In this document: positions 1-11,094 of the stretch, one piece after another
How the letters are laid out: each line of letters begins with the position of its first letter
Numbering within the stretch: the stretch's first letter is position 1
Assembly: GCF_008728515.1 (NCBI RefSeq)
Contig: NC_044985.1
Coordinates: 82,312,155 to 82,376,154 of the forward strand
Origin: Papio anubis
Lineage: Eukaryota > Chordata > Mammalia > Primates > Cercopithecidae
DNA: 64,000 bases
Direction of reading: 5' to 3'
The notes under the pieces: model-generated
The model's input: only the letters and a program-made list of their open reading frames with translations
Databases searched by the model: none
Told to the model about the DNA's origin: nothing
Made by a program: the position numbers and the translations under genes

Positions 1-1029
1 CAATGTTTTATTAACCATTCACTCCGCTTCCCAAATGTCTCCTGATAAATGTTTTCTGAAACATTTGGCTTTTTCATTTATTACTTGATTTATTTAATCA
101 TCCATTAATTTATTTAGCAAACCATTATTAAAGGCCTTCTTGGTGCAATTGCAGCTAAGTGTGGATATGGAAATGAAAGTTAGCCCCATCTGGGAAGAGA
201 CAAGAATGAAACAATTATAGAAGAGTATGATAAATGCATGATAGAGTGGTGGAAAGATTGTTGTGAAGTGGAAAATTGGGGCTTCTGATCAACTTACAGC
301 AGTAAAGGGAGGCTTCTAAGAGGAGGGGATGCTGGATCTGGTTTGATGATAAGGCTCTATCCAGGCAGAAGGGAAAGTAATTACAAGGTCAAGGTCATGC
401 AGCAGTGGGAGAAGACGGCAAATACTTCAGTGTGTATGGCAGATAGGCAGTAGTCACAGGAGCTGGAGCTGGCTGGAGATACAATCAGAACATGCATAGC
501 ATTTTGTAGAAGGCTATAGAGATTAGAAATTATCTGAAGCTATGAAGAGTTTTGGCCAGTGGAGATGAGATTATAAATTTTGTGGTTTCCAAAATATTAT
601 TCTGGGAGGACAAGACTTCCTTTAACTCCCTCCTTATTTCCTGTTAAGGAAATTCCTCAAAGCCTAATTCTCTATGCTGTTGTTTTACACTCTTTCCCTG
701 GGATAATGTATCAACTAATGTATAGCCAATTGTCATAATAACCCGATGACTCTCAAATATTAATTCCCACATCTGACTTTGGGCAGTTCTGCTTATGCCT
801 GCTCTTATGCCATTTTCTCCCTAACCTGTTGTTTTTCAATGTTGACTGGGTTTCACAGCATGGAGACACCTTAAATTAACTCCCTTCTCTTAGGTCCATT
901 GCCCAGCAACCAACAGGTTTGATTGCTTTATATTCTCTACTATCATTTGCATTTTTTGTCTCCATTCCCGTTCTTGTCGACATAGCCCAGATCTATGTTG
1001 CTTATCTAGATTACTGACACTCCTCAAAA
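1..1029. other. Unique AT-rich sequence, no gene seen
   Basis: I see no recognisable repeat, splice-bounded open frame or RNA gene in this kilobase. The open frames are short and shift at random. The right end runs directly into an L1 3' end. Confidence 0.5.
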
Positions 1030-1830
1030 TAAGACATTTATGCAGACAACAAACATATGAAAAAAAGCTCATCATCACTGGTCATTAGAGAAATGCAAAT
1101 CAAAACCACAATGAGATACCATATCATGCCAGTTAGAATGGTGATCATTAAAAAGTCAGGAAACAACAGATGCTGGAGAGGATGTGGAGAAATAGGAACG
1201 CTTTCACACTGTTGGTGGGAGTGTAAATTAGTTCAACCATTGTGGAAGACAGTATGGCAATTCCTCAAGGATCTAGAGCTAGAAATACCATTTGACCCAG
1301 CAATTCCATTATTGGGTATATACCCAATGATTATAAATCATTCTTCTATAAAGACACATGTACACATATGTTTACTGTGGCACTCTTCACAATAGCAAAG
1401 ACTTGGAACAAATCCAAATGTCCATCAATGATAGACTGCATAAAGAAAATGTGGCAGATATACACCATGGAATACTATACAGCCATAAAAAAGGATGAGT
1501 TCATGTCCTTTGCAGGGACATGGATGAAGCTGGAAACCATCATTCTCAGCAAACTAACACAGGAACAGAAAACCAAACACTGCATGTTCTCACTCGTAAG
1601 TGGGGGATGAATAATGAGAACACATGGACGCAGGGAGGGGAACATCACACACCTGGTGGTGGGTGGGGAGCTAGGGGAGGGATAGCATTAGGAGAAATAC
1701 CTAATGTAGATGACGTGTTGATGGGTGCAGCAGACAACCATGGCGTGTTTATACCTGTGTAACAAACCTGCACATTCTGCACATGTATCCCAGAACTTAA
1801 AGTATAATGAAAAGAAAAAACAAAAAAACA
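1030..1830 (+). mobile_element. L1 (primate LINE-1) 3' end, 5'-truncated
   Basis: The segment reads through the last part of L1 ORF2, then the short 3' UTR and an A-rich tail ending near 1830. The recognisable ORF2 C-terminal part includes the cysteine-rich stretch near 1165-1215 (residues RCWRGCGEIG and HCWWECK). The ORF2 frame is broken: it is read in one frame to about 1395 and in another from about 1368 to a stop at 1608-1610. The 3' UTR G-rich run is interrupted (1657-1680). It is an inactive truncated copy; divergence by eye suggests a middle-aged primate L1PA/L1PB copy rather than a recent one. No clear target-site duplication was found. Confidence 0.93.
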
Positions 1831-1843
1831 GATTCTTGTTTTC

Positions 1844-2037
1844 TTTTTTTTAAGACAGAGTCTTGCTGTGTCACCCAGGCTAGAGTGCAGTGGCACCATC
1901 ATAGTTCACTGTAGCCTCAGTCTTATAGGCTTAAGCAGTCCTCCTGCCTCAACCTCCCAAGTAGCTGGGACTACAGACACATACCACCACTTTTTGTTGT
2001 TTTTAGTAGAGATGAAGTCTCACTATGTTGCCCAGGA
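1844..2037 (-). mobile_element. Old Alu fragment (AluJ-like), 5'-truncated
   Basis: The segment starts with a T run (the reversed A tail) and continues as antisense Alu through the right monomer, the middle A-rich linker (read as T-rich) and the start of the left monomer, breaking off just after the TTGCCCAGG motif. Its many differences from AluS/Y fit the old AluJ class. It abuts the tail of the preceding L1, so the two A/T-rich tails meet head to head. Confidence 0.88.
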
Positions 2038-2189
2038 TAGAAGACTCTTGAGTCTCTACTGTTTCTTCTTCCTCTAGTTGTTCATTTTTGTTATATGTAT
2101 AGAGTAGTATTATGCAGGAAAAAATAGTATGCACACAAAACAACATAAAAAACATTTCTAGTTTAGAAATCATAAAATGAACATTTTTT

Positions 2190-3165
2190 ATGATTATTCC
2201 ACCAAGATTAAGACCCAGAACGTTATTAGTAAATTTAAACCTTTCTGTATACCACCCTCCAATATCATCTATTCTCTCCACCACCCAGAAGTAACCACTA
2301 TCCTGAATTTTGTGTTAATCGGTCCCCTCCATTTCTTTATATTTTTAACCACCAGTGTATGTATGCTTTTTGTTTGCCTTTAGAAAGAAATTTTTTATAG
2401 GATAAATCAAACTACATATATCCATCATAATGCTATGTATTCATTATACTATATACAATCATATTATATAGATGAATACTACATATATCTTATATATTCA
2501 CTCATAATATATTCATTCATACTATATACATTATTATATATTCATCATACTATATGTATGAATCATACTTATTCCTTTCACTTAATATTACATTTTTGAG
2601 ATTTATCTAAGTTGATGCATGTAGCTGTGGCTTGTTTATCTTCAGTGCTAGCAGTATTCTATCACATGAGTTTACCTCAATTTGTGTATTCTAATGTTGG
2701 TTCTTTGTTTTTGGTATTACAAACGGTGCTCTTTTAGATATCCTCATACAAGTTTTGTGGTTATGTATGCAGGCATTTTTTTTGGAGAATACTAAATGCT
2801 AAGTTGTAAGTTGTATGCATATTCAACTCTCCTGATTAGTGCCAATCAGCTTTGTAACTTGGTTATATAAATTTACATTCTGATCAGAGTTTTTCTTGTT
2901 CTACACCCTTGACAATGTCCTTTCTTTAAAGTTTTGCCAATTTAGTGGGCATGAAACTGTGTCTTATTGTTATTCAAATTTGTATTTCTCTAAGTACTCA
3001 TTAGATTGAGCATCGTTTCCTGTGTTTATAAACCCTTTGAGCTTTCTTTCTTATGAAATGAAATTCTTATTTAGTTTGCTCATCTTTTTATTGGCTAGTT
3101 ACCTTTTTCTTTTAGAAATATACCTGATTTCTAAGGTTCCTTATATATTATCTGTTCAATGCTTT
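2190..3165 (-). mobile_element. Ancient L1 (L1M or HAL1-like) fragment
   Basis: Read on the plus strand, the segment follows the antisense of an old L1 3' region: an 'agtaaccactatcctgaattttg' type stretch near 2290-2312, the 'cctttcacttaatatta' stretch near 2574, and the 'ttagtgggcatgaaactgtg' and 'gatttgcatttctct'-like stretches near 2941-2995. It is highly diverged and interrupted by an AT-rich expansion (2405-2572). The exact subfamily cannot be set by eye. Confidence 0.7.
2405..2572. repeat. AT-rich degenerate tandem repeat
   Basis: Variants of ATTCATCATACTATATA recur several times with irregular spacing in this stretch. It lies inside the ancient L1 fragment and has probably grown within it. 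Confidence 0.5.
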
Positions 3166-4079
3166 GTACATTATATACACAATTATATTCTATTTTGCTT
3201 ATTCATATTATTGGTTCTTTTTCTATAATGAACACATGCTACTAGTAAAATTTAAAACATTATTTACAAATGAAGGTATAAAATTGAAGTTTTCTTGTAA
3301 AGGAGCATTAGTTGTACACCTAAGTGGATTTTTTTTTTTTTTTTTTAAGTATTAACACACCCAGGACAAGTAAGGGAGCTAACCATTTCAGTACACTGCT
3401 CAAATGTTAGTAAATGAATAGATATAAAGTTACGTATGTCCAAGGCTAAATCTAGAGATTATTTTTTCTCTTCGAAAGCATAAAAATATGCAAATACATT
3501 TTAATAATGCTAAGTAGAAAAATTCTCTAGTAAATATTAAATGTATTTATGATATCTATAAATGGCAAGACCTTGTAACTAGTTCCAAAGACATACATTT
3601 TATAGACATATATTATATAACTTTCTAATATGTCTTAAAATGAACAAGCTATTTTTACTTTGTTGCATGTGTATTTTTAATAGAATTCTATTTGTAATTT
3701 TTTATTCACACCCCTTTTTTCTTGCTTGCAAGAGTCAATTGTGCATGTCATTTTCTAATTCTGCATTAAGAAAAGTCATGTTGGAAGCTTGAAATTAGCC
3801 ATGATGGTTCTGTTTACACCATGCAAATTGGAAATGTTCAATCAGAATTGTTGATTTTTTTTTTTTTTTTTGCCCAGATTGTCAGTTTTGAAAATTTTCC
3901 AACACACCACTGCCCACCTACCCAGCACATAGAAATTGCACTTATTAAGGACACTAATGACCATAAAGTTGGCAAATCCAATACACATTTTTTGTTTACT
4001 TTTTATTTGATATCCCAGTCACATCTGGTACCATTGAACACTTTTTTTTTTTTTTTTTTTTTCTCAAAATGCTTTCTTC
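3166..4079. other. Unique AT-rich sequence with three long T runs
   Basis: The stretch has homopolymer T runs at 3329-3346 (18), 3855-3871 (17) and 4042-4062 (21). None is followed by a recognisable Alu or L1, so I cannot assign them to retroposed elements. No gene is seen. Confidence 0.5.
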
Positions 4080-5210
4080 AGTTGGACTCCAAGACTCCTC
4101 TGTTTCTTGGTTCCCTGGTTACTTTACTGGTCCATTCTTTCCTGGTTCCTTGACCCATTTTATCTCTCCAGGCTCTAAACGTTGGATACTTCAAGGCTCA
4201 ATCCTCAAAGTTTTTCTTTCTTTATTTTCTATTTACACTTATTCTCTAGTGATTTCATTCATGCCTATGTCTTTAAATACCCTTCACATACTGATTACTC
4301 CCAAATGCACCTCTCCAGCCTTAACAGTTCCTCCAATTAGTAGATCCATATATCAGCTGTCAGCGTGACATCACCTCATGAATGTCTAACAGACAATTCA
4401 AGTTTACGCATGTACGAAACCCAACTTTTGATTACTTTCTCCAAATTTATTATCCAATCTTCCCCATCTCAATATATTGTATTCCAATAGATTGTATTTT
4501 ATCAGTTACTTACCCCAAAAATCTTGAAGTCATTTTTGACTCCTCATTTCTCTCACTCTCCTCCTTGGTCTGAGCCACAATCATACCTCTGCATTACTGT
4601 CTCCTGGCTTCCAAACTTATCCTTTTATAGTCTATTCTCCTCACAATAGACAAAGCAATCCTTTGAAATCACATTAGAGCTCGCCATTCCTCTGCTGAAC
4701 ATTCCAATTGTTTCCATCCACCCCACTAATATCCAAAGTCCTTATCATGGCCTATAAATTCCCTTGTAATGTGACCACCCACTGCCTCTTTGATTTGATC
4801 TCTTCTGATCTCTACACTACACCTAAACCATCTCCAACCACATGGGCAATTTTTCTAATAAGTTGACTACATTTCTGCCACAGGACCTTTGTATGTGACT
4901 AGTTTATCTGTCTGGAATATTCTGTCCTCTCAGAGCTACAAGACCCACTCCTTCACATCACAGCTTATCAAAGAGGCCATGTTCACCATTCTTCGGTGAT
5001 TCTCTACCATCCTTTCCCCACCTTATTTTTTATCCTTTTCTTCAGGACACTTCCCACAACCTGGCATGTTGTCTGTTTCTTTATTGTGTATCTTCCCATT
5101 AGGACCTAAGCTAAGTAACAAAAGAAACCCTGTTTTCCTTACAGCTATATCCTAATAGCCAATAAAAATACTTGCTCTATAGTAGGTACTTGGTAAATAC
5201 TTGTTACATA
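4080..5210 (+). mobile_element. Ancient LINE-type repeat (L2-like 3' region)
   Basis: The segment follows a dispersed mammalian repeat I recognise by its order of motifs: 'cttgaagtcatttttgactcc' near 4522, 'ctggcttccaaactta' near 4602, 'ccattcctctgctgaaca' near 4685, 'cttatcatggcctataaa' near 4741, 'caggacctttgtatgtgac' near 4882, and the typical LINE-2/CR1-type end 'atagtaggtacttggtaaat' near 5180. The same family recurs on the minus strand at 30225-30690 and 42245-42840. I am confident that this is an old dispersed repeat but less sure of its name. Confidence 0.55.
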
Positions 5211-5222
5211 AAAAATGTTTAA

Positions 5223-5504
5223 GGCCTGGCGTGGTGACTCACGCCTGTAATCCCAGCACTTTGGGAGGTAGAGGTGGGCGGATCACCTGAGGTCGGGAGT
5301 TCGAGACCAGCCTGGCCAACATGGAGAAACCCTGTGTCTACTAAAAATACAAAATTAGCTGGGTGTGGTGGTGCATGCCTGTAATCCCAGCTACTCGAGA
5401 GGCTGAGGCAGGAGAATCACTTGAACCCAGGAAGTGGAGGTTGTGGTGAGCCAAGATTGCACCATTGCACTCCAGCCTGGGCAACAAAAGGGAAACTTCG
5501 TCTC

Positions 5505-5536
<32 letters not shown>

Positions 5537-5553
5537 GAAAGAAAGAAAGAAAG
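5223..5553 (+). mobile_element. AluS element, full length
   Basis: Both monomers are present with the A-rich linker between them, and the A tail has grown into GAAA repeats (about 5515-5553). The element is flanked by an 11-bp target-site duplication, AAAATGTTTAA, at 5212-5222 and 5554-5564. The bases around 5283-5320 fit AluS rather than AluJ or AluY. It inserted right after the end of the preceding old LINE. Confidence 0.95.
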
Positions 5554-5564
5554 AAAATGTTTAA

Positions 5565-6348
5565 AATAATATTTTGTTTTATTTACAGCAGATTAGTTTT
5601 CATATGTAAAGACAATTACAAGAAAAAGGAGTTGACTGCTAGGCTCTGGTTAGATATCTTCTGTGCATTTTTGAAGGAAGATATCAAATATAAAAAGGGG
5701 CTTTTGTGTAGTGGAAATTAATCTGCCCACTTGCCAAGGTATTTGATACAGAAAATCAAGTATGACAAAATTTAGTCATAAAACCTACCTGAATGCCACA
5801 GGTATCTCTGCCTGCTTAGCTGTAGAGAGGACAGAGTTCTGGATAACTGTGATTTTTCTAGGTGCAGAAGAGTGGTCTGATCAGGCACATATTGGCTTTA
5901 ATCTTGTTATTCACACTGGTTACAAAAGTTTGCTCTTCACCAGAGAAAAATACCATACAGACGTCCCATCAGTTCTGTGAAAAATTTCTGAAACCCTCTA
6001 CTTGATATCTTCCTGCCAAATTCCTGCTGACTGCAAATGAGCACAAAATGTCAGCTTTTGTTATTTGAAGCACTAATGATGGATTTGAAATATTACTCTA
6101 ACTTTGATTCCAGGATTCACTATTATGGTTTAACTGATGCAATATCCCAAGTTCCTTTGATAGAAGAATCAGATTTTAATGGTTTTAAGAGGGAGCATGA
6201 TCAAATCTGTATAGATAGCATTTGGGGGAATTATTTTAAAAGGCTTTTTTTTCAGATTCTAATCGAATTATAAAAATCACGTCTGCCTCAAACATGCTGA
6301 GTTTCCTGGGGAATGAGGGGTACAATACTATTGATAAAGAATATTCTG
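5565..6348. other. Unique sequence, no gene seen
   Basis: No repeat or gene could be recognised. Open frames of 72-78 codons (5762-5980, 6037-6273) have no similarity I recognise and look like chance frames in AT-rich DNA. Confidence 0.45.
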
Positions 6349-6480
6349 TTTTTTTTTTTTTTAAATGTGGTTTAACTTTTATTCACCAAAATAACCTCAA
6401 TCAATCAAATATGTAATGATATGACATTTAAAGAAAACATTTTAAATTTAAAATTAAAGAAAATTATGATTTCTAATTGT
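6349..6480 (-). other. Candidate retroposed 3' end (poly-A with AATAAA)
   Basis: On the minus strand a run of 14 A (6349-6362) follows an AATAAA hexamer (6378-6383) by about 15 nt, the layout of a polyadenylated mRNA end. The sequence upstream on that strand is not one I recognise, and no target-site duplication was found. It may be a processed-transcript insertion or a chance arrangement. Confidence 0.25.
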
Positions 6481-7153
6481 CCTTGCCCTTTGCTAAATAA
6501 GAACTTTTTAAATGAGAATTTGGTGCTCAACAGTAAAGATACTAATAAAGTAAAAAATGGAATGCCCCATCTTTCTTCCATTCACCTGTCCGTTTCCCTG
6601 AAGTGTGATTTTAACTCATCTAGGTGTTCATTGTGTCTTGTTATATTTTATGTCTAATTCGTTTCTAGAACAAAGAAAAACTGAACTTAGAGGTGAAGTG
6701 ATGTCTGCGACTAATCTCAAAACAAAAGCCTATTCTCCAGAACCCTAGCCCAGTTTTGAACATACCAGAAGTTTGTTCTTGGAAACCTTGAAAAAGCTGA
6801 TATTATTTCCCAAAAGACAGTGAAGAGGACTGACACATTTGTGTAATGTCTTTATGGAGGACAATTGAAAAGTGGTGACTAATACCTAGACTCTCATGTG
6901 AATTACCCATTCAGTCAGTTGTTACATATGTCCCTCTAGCATACTGACTTTTTTTTATTCTTCTAATATTCATTAATTGTTTTGAAAAATAGTTCTGGTG
7001 GATTTTTTTAGCCAACTGCTTGGAATGTTTAAAAAAAAAAAAAAAAGATTCCTCAAGTTTATTTGCAAATCCATGGCAGAAAAATGAGGTTTTCAGGTGA
7101 TTTTTATTGTGATAGTATAAGGATCCAGACAGACACCCAAATCAATATGCATA
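6481..7153. other. Unique sequence, no gene seen
   Basis: No recognisable element is present. A 16-A run lies at about 7031-7046. Confidence 0.45.
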
Positions 7154-7262
7154 TTTTTTTAAGAGATGAGGTCTCACTATGTTTCCCAGGCTGGACTCAA
7201 ACTCCTCGGCTACACGATCTTCCTGCCTCAGCTTCCCAAGTGGCTGGGAGTACAGACATTTT
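7154..7262 (-). mobile_element. Alu left-monomer fragment (FLAM or AluJ type)
   Basis: A T run (7154-7160) is followed by antisense Alu left-monomer sequence (GAGATGAGGTCTCACTATG, then a 'tcctgcctcagcttcccaag' stretch). It ends within the monomer. Because the tail directly precedes the left monomer, it resembles a free left Alu monomer, but a truncated AluJ is also possible. Confidence 0.8.
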
Positions 7263-7564
7263 AAAACATTTAATTTAATCATATTGTAAGCGGAAGATGG
7301 AAAAAATGTATAAATTGTTTTAAAATCATTACCTTATAATTCTAGAAATGAATATTTTGAAATAAGAGATAATATGGAAAATAATAACTAGAAAAATCAG
7401 AAACTTGACACTAAGTACTAATAAATAACTATTATAAAGTACATAACTTACAAGAAAGTAACATTTTCATATTTCAAATTTCTTTCTCTAAATCATTATG
7501 CATATATTATATACAAACATATTTACATAAATATGTTACATACTAAACATGTATGTATTAAACA

Positions 7565-7782
7565 TGTTGGTGCCCTGCATCTCATCCCTTGGACTACTTC
7601 TAATTTTAGCCATAGTCTTAGATTTATGCAGTGTTCCACCTCAAGCAAATGTCCCCACCTTTGCTTTCTGCTTGCCAAAACAAAAAGCCACTCGTGTTTG
7701 CACATGCTAGGATGAGAGATCTAGGAAAGTTACCAACCAACCCCTCTGCACTTCCTCAACCAATGGAAAATGGGAACCATTT
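7565..7782 (+). repeat. 218-bp inverted duplication, left arm
   Basis: This arm is the reverse complement of 9229-9446 over 218 bp without any gap. I count five differences: four transitions and one C/G transversion. The match starts abruptly at TGTTGGTGCC and stops abruptly where the TA repeat begins. The sequence itself is not a transposon I recognise. Open frames in the two arms give near-identical peptides (around HLKQMSPPLLSA), but these are by-products of the duplication, with no sign of a coding gene. Confidence 0.97.
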
Positions 7783-7815
7783 ATATATATATACATATAT
7801 ATATGCATATAATAC
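7783..7815. repeat. TA/CATA microsatellite
   Basis: Short run of TA with CA and GCA interruptions, directly at the inner boundary of the left inverted-duplication arm. Confidence 0.85.
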
Positions 7816-7915
7816 TTACCATGTAGAAAGCATTGCACTTCATAGTGCTGATCCAAAATGACTACAACACAGTACCTGCTATTAAGGAGTTCATAGTTTA
7901 GTGGGAGGGAGGGAT
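7816..7915 (-). mobile_element. L2-type LINE 3' fragment
   Basis: The order 'taccatgtagaaagcattgc ... ctgctattaaggagttcata ... tagtgggag' follows the antisense 3' end of L2-type LINEs. It is short and diverged, so the class is likely but the subfamily is unknown. Confidence 0.5.
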
Positions 7916-8501
7916 TAGCACAGCAGTTATTTCCCAGGTCATTAGTCTGGTTATTATTATATTGTCTAGAAACAACTACTCAATAGTAATTCTTTTTTCT
8001 CCCCTGCCAGCTAGATTGCTTTAACTGTGACTTCCCTGAGGTCCTTTATCTCAAAGGCTCCAAGCAAGACGCTGGAGACCTAGAGCTGTGCCTCTCTTTC
8101 CTGAATGAATATTCCCGTGGTTCTCATGCTTTATATGGTTGCCAGATAAAATACATGATTTCGTTAAATTTCTGATCAATGAGTACATTTTAAAGTATAT
8201 GTCATGCAATACATGGGATATACTTATACATTAAAATGTTATTTATCTGAAATTCAAATTTGTATTTTATTTGCTAAGTGTAACCACCACACTGTAGGCC
8301 ATTGACCTAATTCTATTTCCCTTTAAAATGAGTTGCTTTCTCACTAGCAATGCTCAGGAATTGAGGAATAATATTTATCCACCAATTTTTGTCAATTCTT
8401 AGATCAAATTCTACAATTATGGTAAAATAAAGAATGGTAATATAATGGTAATATAATGGGAGTATGCAGCATGCATACCTGATTTGGCATCCAAAAAATA
8501 T
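7916..8501. other. Unique sequence between the inverted arms, no gene seen
   Basis: The stretch belongs to the 1,446-bp spacer of the inverted duplication. A tandem 'ggtaatataat' duplication lies near 8434-8458. No gene was recognised. Confidence 0.45.
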
Positions 8502-8541
8502 ATATCTGTATCTATCTATAGATATAGATAGATACAGATAT
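8502..8541. repeat. Perfect hairpin palindrome, 19-bp arms
   Basis: The left arm ATATCTGTATCTATCTATA (8502-8520) and its exact reverse complement (8523-8541) are separated by only GA. The arms are TATC and GATA repeats in mirrored orientation. It sits directly upstream of the next Alu fragment. Confidence 0.95.
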
Positions 8542-8545
8542 GTAT

Positions 8546-8708
8546 CTGGGCATGGTGGTGTGCATCTGTAGTCCTAGTTACTTGGGAGGCTGAGGTGGGA
8601 GGATTGCTTATGCCCAGGAGTTCAAGGCTACAGTGAGCCATGATTGTGCCACTGCACTTCAGCAGAGGCAACAGAGCAAGATCATGTTTCTAAACAAAGA
8701 AAACAAAT
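8546..8708 (+). mobile_element. Old Alu right-monomer fragment
   Basis: Starts at the CTGGGCATGGTGG motif of the right monomer and runs through the 'gtgccactgcacttcag' end to a decayed A-rich tail. The left monomer is missing. The diverged bases fit AluJ. Confidence 0.88.
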
Positions 8709-9228
8709 ACATAGAATATTATTCTGGGCCAAGAAAAGCATCTGTAAAAATACAAAGGCATTTGAGAACCTAGTTATGAGCTATTATAACTATAACTTAG
8801 TTATAATAATAAGCACATTTTTGAGTGCTGCTAGAGTTTAGTCATGTAGAGCACATAGTAGGAGATTAAACATAGGTTAAATCCTGTAGCATCTTCCCTG
8901 CTTATCTTGTTATAAAGTCTGGGCTTCATCTTGGAAGGAAAAGGGAGTAAAGAATTTTAAGAGGTGAGCTGCAAGGTCAGTATCTTATATTGGGTTCCTT
9001 CAAAAGCAGAGCCTGAGTCAAAGACTTGGGTATGGGTAGTTTATTTGGGAGTGATCCCAGGTAACAGGAGAGGAAGGAGAGGAGTGAAGCAGGGAAGCAG
9101 GAAACCCAGTAGAAGAGTGGATTTGGTAAGTTGCTGCTGGAGTCAACAGGGCTTGACTCCATAAAGATCTCTGAGTAGAGCATTAAATGCATTGCATTCT
9201 AGGAAGGATAGAAGTTACGACATTGATC
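8709..9228. other. Mostly unique; possible dispersed repeat at 8985-9160
   Basis: The stretch around 8995-9110 (gttccttcaaaagcagagcc ... agtttatttgggagtgatcc) resembles a dispersed mammalian repeat I have seen elsewhere but cannot name. The rest is unassigned. Confidence 0.35.
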
Positions 9229-9446
9229 AAATGGTTCCCATTTTCCATTGGTTGAGGAAGTGCAGAGGGGTTGGTTGGTAACTTTCCTAGATCTCTCATC
9301 CTAGCGTGTGCAAGCACGAGTGGCTTTTTGTTTTGGTAAGCAGAAAGCAAAGGTGGGGACATTTGCTTGAGGTGGGACACTGCATAAATCTAAGACTATG
9401 GCTAAAATTACAAGTAGTCCAAGGGATGAGATGCAGGGCACCAACA
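9229..9446 (-). repeat. 218-bp inverted duplication, right arm
   Basis: Reverse complement of 7565-7782, same length, five mismatches and no gap. The flanks of the two arms share nothing, and I see no target-site duplication or terminal repeat that would mark a transposon. Confidence 0.97.
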
Positions 9447-9889
9447 GAGTCTCTACAATCAGAGATTCATCTGTAATTTACTTTGTAAGTATAATTTGCT
9501 AAATTATCATCTAATCATAGCAATTAAGAGGGAATCATTCACAGAAACCCAAGAGTAGAAAAAAACTAGCAATTGATGCATAATTGTTGTGATTTATTAT
9601 TTAGAATTAAAATCTTTTACGTAAACAATTCATATCTGCTAGGAACTGGTTATGTAAAAACCAGAGTACCAATAATGCCTTCCAAAACTATAAAACCAGT
9701 CAAAAGATGTACAGAAAGAATGTAAACACTATATGAAGAGCAAACTTGCTTTTTAAAAATAGAGTAATATGTTTGTCAGTGTGAATTCTATGTAATTTAG
9801 AAAATTATGAATGGATATTCAAGTGCAGATAAATTGCATTTAACTTAATTAGCTAAATTGATCAAATAGAAAGAAGATGGTGGTGATAC
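9447..9889. other. Unique AT-rich sequence, no gene seen
   Basis: No repeat or gene was recognised. Confidence 0.45.
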
Positions 9890-10115
9890 AGGAGTAATAT
9901 ATATTGAGTGTCCACTCTGTGAGGTTTTTAATATGTGTGTATTCTGTATACTTCACGATGACCCTGGGAAGGAGACATTATTAGCCTTTATAAATATTAA
10001 AGAACTGAGGATCAAGGTGGTTAAAGGGTTTGTTCAAAGTCACACAGCTAGTAAATGGTAAAGTCAGGACTCAAATCCATTTCTTTTCAACTCCTCTTTC
10101 TACTTCATTACTTTG
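9890..10115 (-). mobile_element. MIR SINE
   Basis: Near full-length antisense MIR: 'tattgagtgtccactctgtg' start, 'gaagga gacattattagcc' middle, and the conserved core 'caaagtcacacagctagtaa' near 10035-10055 followed by 'gtcaggactcaaatcca'. Diverged as expected of this pre-primate SINE. Confidence 0.88.
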
Positions 10116-11094
10116 TCTTAAAAGCCAGTTGCTTTGCAAGGTAAACCATGGAAGTACTTAGAATTATTTTTAAAAATAGAATTATAATATTCACAGTTAC
10201 TAAAGGATATATTGCAATATGGCATGCTTGTAAAATAGGTACTTTGCTAATTTCATAATCACAATAATATTTATAATAGAATATATTCAGGCCATATGAA
10301 AGGGATCTCTGAAAGTGTTAAAATGTGACGAAGGTTCTTTTGGCCATGGGCAAAAGTTTAATAAAAATAAAAATGTATCAGCATGTTTAGTAATGAGAGG
10401 AAAAAAAATGTTTTCTGTGGTCATGTTTTTCAACTTTAAGTATATTTGCCTATCATTTTAATATAAACAGGGTATATTTATATAGCCTAAAGCAACAGGA
10501 ACCAGATTCCTTGTTTTCAGGATGCCAAAAAGTACATCTTCGAGGATGATAAGCGATAACAGAGAAGAGTGAATAAAAAATATCAAGCTTCTATCTGTTT
10601 CCTGACCAAGATTTTAATTTTATTGCACAAATATGCCATGATGACAGCTATATACAGTAGTACCACCCACCCAACCCTGATGCAGGGAAGGGTCTGCCAG
10701 CATTCCCATTATAATCCATAAAGGGATTTCTGATGTTTTAATGCACATTAAATTCGTTCTCAGAAAGATATATTTTTGTTTAAAAAATAAGTTTTCTAAA
10801 AAGGAACATAAATAGTATCAGCTGGCTTTGATTAGAAGGTGCACAGCATGTGATTTCTGGTGAACTGTTAGACCTAATGATGTCAATGGAATGACTGCAT
10901 AGTACTTGTGACCCTGAAGGGCATCCAGAGGGTAGTGCCAAAGGAAAGATTTTTATTTCAAGGGGTACTAAGAAAGGTGCAGCATCCAAGTTTTTGAAAC
11001 CATTAAAGAAACTACACATGTAATAAATAGCTGAATCATAACTTAAACCACTCTGCTTTTTATTTTACAAAGCAAAAAACTATCATGGAGGAGA
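10116..11094. other. Unique AT-rich sequence, no gene seen
   Basis: No repeat or gene was recognised. The minus-strand 79-codon frame at 10780-11019 has no features of a real gene. Confidence 0.45.

Noticed and set aside
3329..4062. Three T runs (3329-3346, 3855-3871, 4042-4062) as tails of antisense retroelements
   Set aside because: The sequence on the 3' side of each run does not match Alu or L1, and no polyadenylation hexamer is placed properly.
8985..9160. Named assignment of a dispersed repeat
   Set aside because: The wording is familiar, but I could not assign a family or strand with confidence; it is mentioned only as a possible repeat.
7523..9380. Near-identical peptides encoded on opposite strands (around HLKQMSPPLLSA) as a possible small gene family
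   Set aside because: Their similarity follows from the inverted DNA duplication; each runs into unrelated sequence beyond the arm and has no gene context.
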